56,839 nucleotides of DNA from Neolentinus lepideus HHB14362 ss-1 (taxonomy: Eukaryota; Basidiomycota; Agaricomycetes; Gloeophyllales; Gloeophyllaceae). The notes under the pieces were generated by a model. It was not told where the DNA came from, made no database searches, and saw nothing but the letters and a program-made list of their open reading frames with translations. Within the stretch, counting starts at the first letter, position 1, and every line of letters begins with the position of its first letter. The DNA is taken from the NCBI GenBank assembly GCA_001632425.1, contig KV425633.1:40780-97618 (forward strand), read 5' to 3'. The position numbers and the translations under genes were made by a program. Below, piece by piece: positions 21,342-37,162 of the stretch.

Positions 21342-23412
21342 TAGTGTATGTCACCCATAAATAACGTCCATGCAACGTGGTTAAGGATATCAGCTAGCCT
21401 GGGACCCACGATGCGTGATACTAAAATAAGGACAAGGAAGCCATCATGTATTAGACTCGCGTACGAAATATGGGACTGGCGATATTGTCGACGTCTGTCC
21501 ACTGCCTTACGAAAGACATAGATCTATAACTTCTTTGTGGTCGGACAGTTTATCGTTACTCGGCTTTGAACACTTCCACAGCTCTGGTATCCATCTAAAC
21601 AACTTGGGCATGAAACAGGCCAAATGGCTTGAACACCAAGTTTGTGGGAACCGTGACGTTATGGTCAGATACCGCGGCAACTGGCATATGAGATGTACGC
21701 CTCTACAAAACATGGGAAATTCCTCGCCTCCTCACGTAGCTGCGAATGCCTGATCTCCTGTTTATTTCGTTAGAAATTTCCTTCAGAATGGCTGATTACC
21801 CATAGGGATATAAGAAATTGAGGACCATTGGAACACGATTATGGGGCAGAAGCCATAAAAAAGACTGGAGGTCATCCTGAAAAGGCTTCTCTTCATCTGA
21901 GACTAGATATTCGAGCAGCCGATGCGAGAGAAACTACCACATCTCCTTATGAGTAGCGTGAGTACGAGCTCTGTCTCGAATATGAGGCTCTTCTGCATAT
22001 CATGAAAGATGTTTTCTTCTGCCATAATTGATAAAGGACGTTCGGCGCTGGTCTCCTTCGTTGTCCTCACAGTACACAGCTGATAGTAATCCGTAAACTG
22101 CACAACTTACAAGATCAGCTACGTATCATATGCAACACTTACCAAACACATCATCAAGAAGAACTACAACGAGGGATGTGGTTGTTTCGATGTTGTCAAG
22201 ATAAGTATTCCGGTCCAAGACGGCAGTCTTGTATGATTTTCGCGCCTTGTTCTGGGTGGAATGATAAATCAGGCCCAAGGCTTGGGATCCGGGATACGAC
22301 ACATCCGTAATCAGAGTGTTGTGATGTTGTCAGATTTCAGAGGATAAGATGCGCCAAGGTTGCCCTAGGAGATGTATCACATAGCAGCCAAGAGCTGTCT
22401 GGCAGTGATATTGTCAGTGCACTGTGCACATGCTAATGCCCTAGGAAGCTGTAGCTTTGCCACGGAACGGTTCCGAATAAGGAGTTTTCTGCTTGTGCGG
22501 AAGTAAGTGGAGGATCTGATCAGGATTGCGCGTACCGGGAAGTGCGCAACGGGTGGCGTGACAGCGCACCACGTGACCAGACGCGTCAATGTCGCAAATT
22601 TGGATTGCGGGCCGTTCCGTTGCCGACCTAATCATCCTGACATATCGGCCAACCAAGTTCGTTAATATTAAAACAGTAGCTACTATCGGGATCTGTAAAG
22701 ACCATAATTTTTACAGAACTACTCGATTTTGACATGCCAGAAATCTGGAGGCTTAGAGGTTGGTACATATAAATATGTATTGCTATAGACTATGTTTGGA
22801 AAGTCAGCTAATTGTAATATCTCAAATGGTTGAAGAATGGTACGCGAAATACTTCCGAACGTACCAGGGTCCAGTGTAAGCACGAGAGCAACCATTGATG
22901 GCACAAATATAAGGCTTCAGACTCAACCGGCATTGCTCGGCTTGCGCGAGACATTACTGTGTATGCCCTGAAAGATGTCTAGACCAGCCCGATAAGCCTC
23001 TTTACTGGTGATAAGACTACCTTACACATCTCCGACAATATTCGGTGTGACAGATTGACGCCTCATGTGGCATCCTTCATCAATACGCCCTCATTCGGGC
23101 TTCGATGCCGGTATCGTTCTGTATCCTCCTCCACTGAAGGTATGATCTTCAGATTCTGCCAAAAGGTAGACAATCAGTCACAACACATATATGAATGATG
23201 CCTAAAAGAGCTGTACCGTTCTCTCGATTGAAACTACTCTGTCAAATATTTACATAATACTCTAACGGGTCTTTGAATGAATCCCGTTATCATCGGCCGA
23301 ACCGTTGGACCCACTACTCATATGCTTTACATACAAGAACCGGTCAAGTAGGATCACTGTAGGTGTATATAGTTTAGTCATTAGAAGACAATTTACCACG
23401 TCTTCCTCGCTG
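21342..23412. other. 2-kb region without a recognised gene
   Basis: No gene is recognised. A coding-like minus-strand remnant is listed at 21903-22240. The last 350 bases are the 5' flank of the FAD monooxygenase gene. Confidence 0.4.
21903..22240 (-). other. Possible decayed two-exon remnant, unrecognised
   Basis: On the minus strand, YKTAVLDRNTYLDNIETTTS followed by LVVVLLDDVF (from about 22230) ends at a GTAAGT donor. An acceptor about 60 bases later leads to QFTDYYQLCTVRTTKETSAE and on to a stop at 21903. The composition looks protein-like, but there is no start, no upstream continuation and no family I recognise. Confidence 0.25.
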
Positions 23413-24772
23413 ATGAACGATATCACACCCCCCGTACTCATTGTGGGAGCTGGCATGGGAGGCCTTGTCCTTGCCCAGGCTCTGAAGAAGGTATGGACAT
23501 ATGCCACCTTCGAGGCTCACTTCCATTCACTGATCTTTTGCACATAGCGGGGGATCCCTTTCCTCATCTTCGAGCGTGATCAGAGCATTAATTCGAGAAC
23601 CCAAGGCTGGGGACTTACCCTACAGGAGTTCTCGACGCCAAAGCTTCTTTCCCTTCTCCCTGACACCGTGGGTGCCAACTTTTTTTCCGCACTCGTCGAC
23701 CCCACGCACGGCGGCAATCAGAGGACCATGGTGTTCCTCAACATGGCTAGTGGCGAGCTGATGGTTGAGCTATCCGTGCCCGGTCGGAAGCGTCTTGACA
23801 GGATCAAGATGCGCCAAATGATGCTCGATGGAGACGGAGGCGTGGACGTGCAGTGGGGGAAGACGCTCGTCTCGTACACAACGACTGAACGCGGTATCAA
23901 GGCTAACTTTGCGGATGGGACTGAGTACGAGGGTGGGCTGCTAGTCGGACTCGACGGCGTGCATTCCGTTGTGCGCGCAGTGCTGTTCCCGGAGCACGCG
24001 AAGCCGGTGCGGGTGCCAGTGCACATGCTTGGAGTCGAGCTTGAACTGACGAGGGAGCTGATCTCTCCGCTGCTGGAAGTCAACCCAGTGATGTTTTTGG
24101 GCGGCAGTCCCACTGGAGTTTGTGTCTTCTATGCGGTCTTGTCGAGCCCCAAGGTCAATGGCACAGCTGCGTTAGCCCCTGAGGAGCATCGCTGGCATGT
24201 ACAGGTCAATATTAGCTGGCTGAAAGCGGATGGAGCTCCCAGCGTACCAGAGAGCAACGAGGCAAGAGTCGAACTCCTTCTCGAGAGGATGACCAAAGTC
24301 TGGGTGCCGTTGAGGAACGCGGTAGAGAAGGGTATGACGTCCAAGACGGTGGTGGGGAGCGTGACGATTGCTGATTGGGTGATACCTGAAAACCCATGGG
24401 ATAACTTGGATGGAAGGGTCACTATCGCTGGCGATGCCGCCCATACAATGACAATGTGTGAGTTCCCATTAATCGTCTCAGATGTGAACGTATCTTACTA
24501 ACTTCGTTAATGACGTAGTCCGAGGGGAAGGCTTCAACAACGCGGTCTTGGACCTCCACAACCTCGTCCAAGCTCTCCAAGAGATCTATTCTACTCCCAC
24601 CGATGACGCATCGAAGCGAGCGAAGCTGATCAGTGAGTACGAAGAGGAGTTGAGGGAACGGAGACCGAGGGTCGTCCTGGCGAGCAGGCAGCAGTGCCTG
24701 ATGATGCATGACTGGGAGAAGTACAAGAATTGGACGAAGGGGAACCAGTGGGGCACACCTCATAAGGTGTGA
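23413..24772 (+). CDS. FAD-dependent monooxygenase (class A flavoprotein)
   Basis: This is a predicted NAD(P)H-dependent flavoprotein hydroxylase or epoxidase of the salicylate-hydroxylase/zeaxanthin-epoxidase-like group. Three exons (23413-23490, 23548-24457, 24519-24772) join in phase to give 413 residues. The dinucleotide-binding motif GAGMGGLVLAQAL is near residue 12, the FAD ribose contact is FLIFERD, the DG motif is LVGLDGVHSVVR, and the GD motif VTIAGDAAHTMT runs on after the second intron into FRGEGFNNAVLD. There is no signal peptide or obvious C-terminal membrane anchor, so it is probably cytosolic. The substrate cannot be told from sequence. No synthase gene is adjacent to indicate a secondary-metabolite cluster. 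Confidence 0.9.
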
Positions 24773-25427
24773 AGGCTCGTTAGTCCCGTCTGAGGCAATG
24801 TCCTCAGCTGTTTTGATACGGAGTAGATCAGGTACATTTGTGTGTTCGTAAGAACGGTTAATAATGTTGGACATACGCGTGAATGCACGATCTGGATACT
24901 TCAAGGTAACTTCAAGGCCACAACGCGGCAGTGTCGGGGCTATTTCGGCAGAGCTAAACTTCTGCGTGTCCATGTTTCTCGCTCTTTAGCTCCACCACGC
25001 GTTCACCGATCGTGTTTCGCCCCCTTGTCGTCCAGGGATGCCTGTCGCGAATATATGATGGCCCGGGCGACTACGGACCTTTAGGTGTCGAAACCGACGT
25101 ATATACTTAGTAGTGATTTGTCCACCGCCGATAGAATCGGAAGTCTTCGAATAAATATTCTTGTGACATATTTCATCCTCGTATTTACTATGCACTGTAC
25201 AATAGCTATGAAAAACCACGCGTTCATCGCTAGTGCCAGGCAATTTTCGACTCCTATGGAGTCGGAGACTGGCGCTTGTGCCACTACGATATATGTAATA
25301 CTTAGAACTGTCCTCAAGCGAGGGTGAAGTAGTCTTGCTCTTGATGGAGATCGCATGGACAATACGGCACTTGGGATCGTCGGCCCGAGTGCTACAATGG
25401 CTATATTGTTACGCAGGTAGAGGTCAT
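24773..25427. other. Intergenic region between convergent genes
   Basis: No gene is seen. The stretch lies between the 3' ends of the monooxygenase (plus) and the RIX7-like ATPase (minus) and presumably holds both 3' UTRs. Confidence 0.45.
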
Positions 25428-27999
<2,572 letters not shown>

Positions 28000-28696
28000 A
28001 GACCTGTTCAACGAGTTCGGGCCCTACCTAACTCATTGTCATGACATACTCCGGAATAAAAACATACGAACTCACGGAAATATCCATGCTACCACGATCC
28101 TGCTGAAGTCGACGAGTGAGAGTTGGTAAAACTTAGAGCAGCGGGTCCGAGATAAGAGACCCCAGATACTATTGTCATAAGGGGAAGCTTAACTACTAAA
28201 TATATATAAGCGCTAGAGGTTATATTTTTGCAGGTGAGTGATTGGGCAGAAACGAAATCACTTGCGTCAGAGCAGAACCTTTCTGCAAAAATCCAGAGTC
28301 TGACAACATACATCATTAATTTCATATTAACTGCGCCTTCGTCCTCACCCATGCCTCATAGGCGGTCGTGGCATCATTGGCTGCTGCTCCAGATCCTTTC
28401 CTCAGTCGCAATCGGCATAAGACTGCGCTTAGTGACCGGGGCTTCGCAACTAGTATCATAGTCTTCAGCGCTTCAGTAAGGAGCCCAAGCCAAATTGTCC
28501 ATATATACGCACTGGTCTAATTTCTCAATATACATTGTAAATCGTGGGTTGAGCTCCTGTCCTGTTCATTCCACTTACGCATCAACAGCATCATCAAACG
28601 AGTCAATGAAAGCTACAAGAAACAATTTCGGGCCTCTCAGCCTAGCCCACTGAGATTCAAGCGAACATCAAAGATCAGAGAGCAATCATGTTTTCC
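28000..28696. other. 5' flank of the RIX7-like gene; no gene seen
   Basis: ATGGATATTTCC followed by GTGAGT on the minus strand near 28090 could be a first exon of the RIX7-like gene, but its phase does not fit the next acceptor. Nothing else is recognised. Confidence 0.35.
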
Positions 28697-29611
28697 TAGC
28701 ACAAATCTTACTGGCAGGGGTTATTTTCGAGATATTTCTATGCCGCTTACCCGACGACCCCTTCGTCGCATGTGCTCCCACCTCTTCTTCTAGTTCTGCC
28801 CCAGATCTGGAGGGAAACCGCTTTAGAGCTACCCGCTCTCTGGCGCCATGCGGCTATTCGTGTCAATCAGCACTCCGATTAATAGAAGCGGCGAGCGCTC
28901 ATGCAGCAGCATCTGCCTGAATAGATCTTCCTACAGAGCTGCCCCTTTAACTCGTAGTTTCGAACACTACTCGTTGGCGGGCGATCGAGCTCTTAGTGCT
29001 AGTGACTAGTGCTACCATCTGTTCCTGGAGCGCAGATGTTCATATCGAATTCAGTGGTCCCCGGCCAGACTAACCTCCTAAATGCTCCTTGGTCGCAACT
29101 TTCTAGTCTCAAGCTTTCCAACTCATTTTCTCCTGAAAACGCATGTCATCCTCAGCTCTCTTGCGACCTCGAGTTCTCACTTCCACAACAAACGACAGAC
29201 GTCGACCTCCGGGACCGACCCCTCATCAATCTGTATCAGCTCGTCTCTCTGACAGTTCGTGCCAGATCAGACATCTACCTGGACCTTCTCCTGGGGCGTT
29301 TGGTTGTCCCGTCCCTCAGGCACCTGTCGGTCTATGGTAGCTATGTTCCCTGTACGGTGACTTTTTCGACATTCATCGCTGTGAATCTCTTTTGTCAATT
29401 GTGCCGACCATTGAGAGGCTCGCATCGTCGGAACTGCAAGAGACAGACCTTGTGGAGCCGACATTTCTCCATTCCTTCCCTTGTTGAGGTTCGAAATTAT
29501 CTTCCTCAACTGCAAGAGTTGATAATTGATATATACCTTCGACCGCGTCCCAATCACCGCGGATCTCGAAATGTCGCTTTGGGACATGTTAATGTCGAAA
29601 CTCGCGACTGA
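28697..29611 (+). pseudogene. F-box/LRR gene, frameshifted
   Basis: This is a decayed F-box-like gene. From about 28709 it reads LLAGVIFEIFLCRLPDDPFV, the family's F-box helix. It should continue with PLLLVLPQIWRETALELPAL followed by WRHAAI, but that segment (28781-28860) is in another frame, so one base has been gained or lost near 28772-28781. The paralogue at 47529 shows the expected continuous form (MDDFVVPSASSAPLLLTQIC). Leucine-rich sequence continues at 29009-29340 (LSSLKLSNSF, LINLYQLVSLTVRA, PSLRHLSVYG). No start codon or N-terminal part is recognisable. Confidence 0.7.
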
Positions 29612-30169
29612 AGGAAAGCCTATTTCACTCCCCATTGCACTGAGGAACACCGATATTAGACTGCATTCCAATGCGAGCCGTATGACGGAAAGGTGGACTA
29701 TCAGCGGGAATGAAATCTCCAAAGAAAGTCATACCGCCAGCATCCATTAGTACTTATTCCGCTACTGTATTTACCTGTTCAGTTCGCAAAAGTCTTATGA
29801 TTTGCAACACAGACGGCGACGAACGCGACCGACCAGTCCTTGCAATAATTCAAACTCCGCAATGCCACACCTTGCGTCTGATACAACGGCACTTCAAATG
29901 TCGAAGTAGAATTTGAACTCCGACTTAATCTTGCGGATGAACGCAAACGAACAATTCAACCGGTCGTTTGTTCGCTGCATTTTGTTATCTTCCAACCGTC
30001 TTTGTGCAGCGAACGAACCGAACAGTGAAGGATTGATACCCCTGCATAGGTGTGGCACAAGTTGAACGAGGGTACATTGGGTCACGTTATGTGACATATG
30101 ATCGCGCTCTATTGTCACGGCCTGAGAGGGCAATTCGATGTAACATGTTTAGTGCATGCTGCAAGGGAA
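29612..30169. other. 5' flank of VPS39
   Basis: No gene is seen between the end of the F-box remnant and the VPS39 start. Confidence 0.4.
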
Positions 30170-33100
30170 ATGGCACCATTTTTAACGCCCAAGGTTGCTG
30201 TGACAGGCTTAACGGAGAGAGTAGAATCGCTGGCCGTACAAGGTGCAGTAGTGAGATCAGTGCCGGAGCGTAGCTGAAGTCCTCCCAGGAGACAGACTGT
30301 ATATTGGCACCGTGACCGGCAGCGTTAGTACTTACAGTCTTGACGAAAGCCCAGGTGTGTCTTTCAACCACTCCAACCAGTCTGTATCCTCATACCGCAC
30401 GGCTTAGATCACGATGATGAGGTAGCAACGTTGGTGGAGACTAAGAAGAACTTGGTCCGACGGAGTATCGAGCAGCTGGGATTCATCAAGGATATCAACT
30501 CTTTGGTCGTTCTGTCAGGTAAGCTGATATGTTTATGCTTTGGATGTCACAGTTCATGATTATTCAGAGTCGTCCATCACACTCTTCCCTCTCCCGAATT
30601 TCGCCCCTCCCACACCTCTGCAAAAGGCCAAGGCCGCGTTCTCATTCGCTATATACTCCTCTATTCAACATATCTCTGACACTGTCGACCAGTCCACAAC
30701 CGGTGACTTCGAGAGACCGAAGTCCATACCGACCTTAGTCACTTATCTCGCCGCTGGGTGCCGGAGGAAGCTTGTCATATATTCTTGGAAAGATGGAGAG
30801 GCGCAGCAGGCAAAGGTGCGGTGGCATGTCCTTCATCGTTTCCAAGGCGCCCGACGAGACATCAGTAGGAAGTTCCTTTACCGCATTCCCCTCGAACTAT
30901 GGCTTTTATGGGACATGAGGCGATATGTCTCGCGTACTCTTCGACAGAGTTTGCTCTTTATAGCCTCACTACCAACACCGTTAGCGACCTGACAATACCT
31001 CAGAAGCCTGCCATGGCTGCTGCAGGCGTGGGCGCATTGACAGGTCTGAGTAGTTACATGACTCTCGCTCTTGGTGCCAAAGCCAAACCGTGCATGGCTA
31101 AGATCAGTGAAAAGGAGGTTTTACTTGTCAAGGACAGTGAGTATCAGTTATTTCTTATCAGGTCAGCAGTGTCGAGATTGTGTGCGCAGACGCTGGTATC
31201 TTCTTCGGTCCTGATGGGAAACCCTCGCGTACTGCTACCGTTGACTGGCCTGGTCCTCCGGATGAATTCAGTAAGATGAATGCGCCATTTCTGGTATTAC
31301 GTCATAACACTTACTTGTTCAGCCTACGTTAAGCCCTATGTCCTTTCCGCTCTACCCCCGGGTACCGCTCCTACATCCACATCCGACTCCGCTCAATCCT
31401 CTCTCCCTCAATCCTCAGTCATCCAAATCCGGTCCGGCATCTCTCTATCATCCGTGCAAACCATCACCTTCCCGTTCACATCGTCCACCGCACCGCATAG
31501 CACCGTACGCCTCCTAACACCTTCCTCGACTGCCAAGGCGACCTCGTATTTCGTCACAACTCCCGTCGATCGTAATGCCGCTGCCTCTGAAGGCAGTTCC
31601 GTATGGTTGCTCAGAATGCGGCCCTGGATGGAGCAGATTGACGAATTGGTCGAGGCCGGGGCGTACGCGGATGCTTTGGCGCTCTTGGAATCTATCGACT
31701 CGTCTGCGCTCCCAGACAAGGTACGTTCCCTGAAAGACCTGTACTAATAATGTTCTATAGCTAATTCCTGACAGGACAAGACCAGAGCACGCATACGTGC
31801 ATTGCATGCCGTATCGCAATTCCGCGCAGGCATTTACGATGAAGCGATAAACACGTTCATTTCCCTGGAAGTCAACCCAGCAAAAGTAGTCGCACTGTAC
31901 CCCGAGAATGTAGCAGGACGACTTTCTGTACCCGCAGACGAATGGATACCGCTCTTTGGCGGGCCGCGTAAAGTACAAGATTCGACATCATCGCAAAGTG
32001 ATTTGGCGAAGGATAAGGATACGGACAGTGACAACGCGAGCACGCACAACAAGAGTCCTGGAGAGGGCCTGCCCGATAGGACTGCGACGCCTGTGGGAAG
32101 TATTAGAGAGAAGTTGAAGACTAGTTTGGACGCGTTTATGCCGTCCGGGTCGAAGGATCCCGAAACTGCTTCTATTTCCAGTGTGCGGCGGAGACCGAAA
32201 CCAGGTATGTCCTTCTTTTGCCTATCCCCGAATTGTCTGACGGACTTGGCAGATGCCTTCCACCGTTCTGTGGAGACACTACTACAGTATCTACCAGATA
32301 GACGGCCCAAGATCGCCGCCGCCCTGGCAGCCGTACACATTACACCATCTCAGGCACATCGTTTATCCCCATTGTCTGAGGCTTCGGCGGAAGAGCTATT
32401 CTCCTTGCCCGATGCACCTTTGTCGTCTCTGACTCCTGATCAATTGCTGCGATTCGCTCAGGTGGTTGACACGGCACTATTCAAGTCGTACCTCATCGTG
32501 CGGCCGCCCTTGCTGGGCCCGCTATGTAGAGCGGAGAACTGGTGTGAAGTCTCGGAGGTAGAGGAAGTCTTGCGTTCCCGCGAGGTGGGTGCACAACCTT
32601 CACTATACTCCTCGTGGTTTAATGCTTCGCTCAGAAATTCTCAGAGTTGATAGATCTGTATAATGGAAAGAAGATGCATGAGAAGGCACTGGCACTGCTG
32701 AAGCAGTTAAGCGAAAAGGAGGATGATATGGAGGACAAACTCATGCCGTCGATCACATACTTGCAACGACTTGGTCCAGAGTATCTTGACCAGGTGTTCG
32801 AGTCCTCCCAATGGTTATTTGAGAAGGATGCGAATATGGCGTTTCAGGTGCAGATACTACTCGTGCAAAAGGGGTGCCCTATTTACGTTATCGTGACAGA
32901 TCTTCACCTCTGAACAGGTGGAGTTGCCGCGGAAGTCTGTTGCGGATTTCTTGGAGACTATCAACCCAACGATCTGTGCGCGCTATCTCGAATACCTGCT
33001 CGAGGAAAAGGAAGAGCGTGATCCGAGTTTCCATGACCGGTTGGCTGAGGTATACCTCCATGTTACACTCCATGCTAAGGAAGTTGGGGATGATGGTGGG

Positions 33101-34020
33101 TTCTGCCGTCTGCAGCTATCAAGTGGACACTAAATATTATCCTTGCAGGGACGTTGGCAGAATATTACGACAAGTTTTTGCGATTTTTGGACTCCAACGA
33201 CTATTATCGCGTAGAACACATCTTTGGGATGCTGCCTATGGAGGGTGAAAAACTTCCAATGCTATCCATATCAACGTCTCATTCCATGTTTCTCAGATCT
33301 GTTCGAAGCTCGCGCTATCCTCCTCGGGAAACTTGGCCGACATCAGCACGCACTGGAGATCTATGTTTACCGGTTGAACGACTATGGCAAGGCCGAAGCG
33401 TAGGTTTTTGTAAATTGAAGGCTAGGAACGCTCATCCATTGATTCATCAGATACTGCAAGCGTATATACCAAGCAGACTCGCCCACGAGCGGCATGTTCC
33501 TGACGTTATTGCGAATATATCTACGGCCTACCGTGCAGATGGCTTCGAATCTTCTGCAACCCGCCTTAGATCTGATTACCAGACATGGACCTCGCCTAGA
33601 TTCTGCTGAGACTCTGCAGCTGCTTCCTCCGCTGGTCACAGCTAAGGACGTCCGAGCGTTTCTCATAGAAGCTCTCCGGGTGCCGATTTTCGACTCGCAT
33701 GTTATACGCGAGATCAGTAAGGCGAGGAACGAGCAGGTTGCCAGGAAGCTCATGGTACTCCAGAGCAATCGCGTGAAAGTAACGGACTCAAGGATGTAAG
33801 TGCATCGTTTCGCCGCCCGATCGAGATGCTGATGCGCTGTGGTAGATGCCCGCAGTGCCATAAGCGTCTAGGGAACAGTGTCATTGCTGTGCATGCGCCG
33901 AGGTGAGTCAGGCATGAGATGCTCGTGGTTCTTGTATATTAAAATTCACTTAGGGGCGAGGTGACTCACTATCAGTGTCGCGAGGCGTTTGCGGGCAGGT
34001 TGAATGAAATCAGGCGGTGA
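30170..34020 (+). CDS. VPS39: Vacuolar sorting protein VPS39/VAM6 (HOPS/CORVET subunit)
   Basis: VPS39/Vam6 is a Rab7/Ypt7-binding subunit of the HOPS tether at the vacuole. The start MAPFLTPKVAVTGL fits the family, and the first intron (30243-30288, 46 bp) joins in phase into GDRLYIGTVTGSV, the first blade of the CNH domain. CNH sequence continues through HDYSESSITLFPLPNF and SSTEFALYSL. The helical repeat half includes WMEQIDELVEAGAYADALAL, ALHAVSQFRAGIYDEAINTF and VVALYPENVAG. Clathrin-repeat-like segments (QVFESSQWLF, CARYLEYLLEEKEERD) follow. The C-terminus is the VPS39 zinc-binding end, with CPQCHKRLGNSVIAVHAPRG then YQCREAF. The gene has at least ten short introns and lies 77 bp upstream of the next gene. 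Confidence 0.9.
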
Positions 34021-34097
34021 CCGAATTGTGACGAGCGCCTCTGCATCTGTAGATCCCATATCCCATAATTGTAATACCTTCCAGAGACCATACTACT

Positions 34098-35985
34098 ATG
34101 TCTTTTGCTACCGCTGGATCCAAGCTACCCGATAGTCTGGAGAAAATGAATTTGGTAAGTACGCCGTTTGATGCGCACCACGAACCAAACAAGTAAACAG
34201 TTCACGCCACCAACCCCCAACCATCAGGGTCGCTTGTCAACGAGCCAGCGAACCACACAAGCGCTCGACCATCGGACGGTCCGAGCCATGCCTGTAGACC
34301 TTCCTAAGTACTTGCCTTTGTGCAATATCTTGATGCCGTCAAGTCTGATTCTACGTGCAGCGATCATGGCAATGTCCAATTTAATGGGACCCAGGCGCGG
34401 ATGCCAGCGGCGGCGATGGAGCATAATCTCAGGGTACGCCCTCCATTCATTTTGGTTTTCGCTAGGATCTCGAGCTAGGGTCACAGGATTTGAATCATGG
34501 TCTTGCGCAGCATCTTACAGGAGCTGTGAATCTGCAGCAGAGGGGACCTTTCCAGAACCACTTCCGGCTGTCCCATTCGCCCGATCCTCTGCTCTTCCAG
34601 GATGACCACAGCCGGGCATCGCAGAATCATCCTGACCCGTCCGGTTCGCGACCTTCGATACACGATATGCAGTTATCACCTTCTGGTGACCCACAGGTCG
34701 GCAACAAACGTAAGGAGCTGGAAGGCATGAACGGTAGCCAAGGTAAGAGACGTCGGGACGGAGGTGGTGGGCTGGACGATAACTCGATGTTTGGAGAGGG
34801 ACAGGAAGACGCGGATATCGATATGCAGAACAACGAGGACTTTGTGTTGGGTGCGCCCAAGCATTGGACGGATGACGAAAAGACCAAGTTCTTTGCGTGG
34901 CTCATGGGTGTTGGTCAGGATGATCACTGGAACTCACTGCGTGCAAGCAAGAACGCATGCTTCCGAGAGGTGATAGATGATCAGCTATCTATGAATGCGA
35001 CGCTGACGCCTGTTTTAGTGCGCCGAGCAACTCTTTGGAGGGAAGAAGACGATGCAGGCGTTGAAGGGCGCATATGAGCGTGGCTTCAACGTCTTCAAGC
35101 AGATCTACGCCTTCGAGCTCTTCTCTCGACGCATGGGACCTATCACCATCAACATGAACAGTCAGGCCGACAGACTAAAGGAATACGAGAAGAGACTACA
35201 GGCGGCTCGCAAGGCGGGCACCGAAGTCGGCAACATTAACGCGCGGATCGTCGACCACTGGCATACCATCGGCTGGTACGACCTATTTTATCGGCGGTAT
35301 GCCCGAGCTCTGCGCCTCCTTTATAGAATTCTCACTCGTATATATGTTTAGATGGCACGGCGATCCGATCAGTACGCGCCCTATCCAGCGGCAGTCCACA
35401 GGGGGGCCGTCGTCTGCGGCCACTATGGGCGACGATGACGCCGAAGTCGAGGAACAGCTCAACAGTCACGACTTCAGCAGCGGAATGGCGCATCCAAACG
35501 CTGACCCCACGCAGGTTGACCGAGGCTTCTCTAGCGACCCCTCGTCCTCCATTCCTGTGCAGCAATCCATGCCATTCTCATCAAATTCTCAATACCTCGT
35601 GCCCCAAATGGCACCGCCCATCAACGCCGCGCCCTCCTCCAGCCGCAGCACGATCCCAGAGCTCACGCAGCTGACCGCGTTGACGCAGACGGTCATGACT
35701 ACTTACGTGCACTTACTGCAGACGCAAGCCGAGGATGCGAAGCTCAAGCTAGAGTACTTGAAACGGAAGGAGACGAGAGACGAAGAGGAGAGCCGGCAAC
35801 GTCGAGAGGCGGAGCAGCGCAGGCAGGAGCGGGAGACGGCGGAGTGGGAACATTCGCGGCACGCGGAGAAAATCAAGCAGCGGACGGCACTGGCGACAGA
35901 GCTGCTGTCGAACCCGGGCGTCGATGCGTCAGTGAAGCAAGCGGCAGGGGATTATCTCAAGAGACTGTTCATGACAGACCAATAG
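34098..35985 (+). CDS. SANT/Myb-like nuclear protein with coiled-coil tail, conserved hypothetical
   Basis: This is probably a nuclear DNA- or chromatin-associated protein of a type common in mushroom genomes; its function is unknown. The first exon starts MSFATAGSKLPDSLEKMNL. A disordered region with a basic patch (GNKRKELEGMNGSQGKRRR) precedes the conserved core: KHWTDDEKTKFFAWLMG, DDHWNSLRASKNACFRE, an intron, then CAEQLFGGKKTMQALKGAYE and GFNVFKQIYAFELFSRR. This resembles a long Myb/SANT-like helix set. The C-terminal 90 residues form a charged coiled coil (LKLEYLKRKETRDEEE, EQRRQERETAEWE). The exon structure between 34160 and 34490 is uncertain. Confidence 0.7.
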
Positions 35986-37162
35986 CCGGTGGAGTCGGTG
36001 GACGAGAGAAATGGGGTACTGATCAATGGCTGACTCCTCCGTAATGTTATAGCTTATGTTCTCTTGCATACGACTTGAAGGTTGTGATGTATGACTATTT
36101 GTAACTAGTGCTTTGATTTAATTGCAGTTCCATGTTTCGATTTGAAGCATCGATCACGCGCTCGTCTAGGAAGTGCTTCATGCAAGGCACATACCCGGTG
36201 CTGGAGCCGCGCAATGCTCGGGAGTCGTTAAAATTACGGCCCGCTTCTATATCTGAGATAGGTGCACATAATATCTCCTATTTACATTCATATTGTTGAC
36301 CCTTCGCTCGATCAGTGGGTATGACAGGGCGAGTCTGCAGAGCCTGGTAGGAGAATAACAAAGTCACTCGCAGAGACATACTAGTGTCAGACTATGCTGC
36401 TTCACCGTCAGCCTTAAATCAACAGACAGTAGTGCATGGAAGAAACATACACACCATGCTCCCGAGTATAAGGCTTGTGCTCCCTGATGCGTTCCAAAAA
36501 AATGCTAGTGTCCAATAAGTATCGAAGAGAGCTGAATGGCCAGTACGAGACGCATACGTGGTAGCATTGCATGCGTACTTAGATGTTTGAAGCAGAATCA
36601 CTTACTGAGTGCACAGCGGGCTCTCGATATGCCTAGTCAGGCACAGGGTAGAAGAACTCGCATATGCCATGGAACGCACCGAATTTATTGACAACCAGAA
36701 GGAATGCTACACAAAGAACTTGGAACTTGGTGTGTATCTAGCTTTTTTTTACCTCAGTCACGATACATACATGCAGATTCAGCCGCATTCTGGCCCCAGA
36801 GCTGAACGCTGCAAAGGTGAAGGAGAGAAGATAACGGTGGTTGGAGGTCAAGACTTAATTAGAGCTCCTACATCCATTCGGACTACACATATGCACATAT
36901 GATGGATCACTTGAAGCCACTCGGTCGAAAGCGTACATATGAATCCAGAAACAGATCGACTGTGGCTATGCTCACCACGTGGCAGTCTGCTTCTCGGACC
37001 AGCGACACTCTGTTGAAGCCGTTTGAGATAGTTCAGTTCTGCAACACAGACAATCCCAAATAATTAGCAATATAAAGATCAACTTATTCATGACTTCTTA
37101 GCTACAATCATATTACATCATAATTTTTTTACAGGTCCCATTCAAGAGAACCACAATATTAA
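35986..37162. other. Intergenic region between convergent genes
   Basis: No gene is recognised in these 1.2 kb. Short frames (36609-36902 plus, 36419-36601 minus) have no domain. The stretch near 37070-37160 is AT-rich and may hold the 3' UTR of the minus-strand ankyrin gene. Confidence 0.45.

Noticed and set aside
23413..24772. Monooxygenase as part of a secondary-metabolite cluster
   Set aside because: No polyketide synthase, peptide synthetase, terpene cyclase, prenyltransferase or cluster regulator is nearby; the next gene is a ribosome-biogenesis ATPase.
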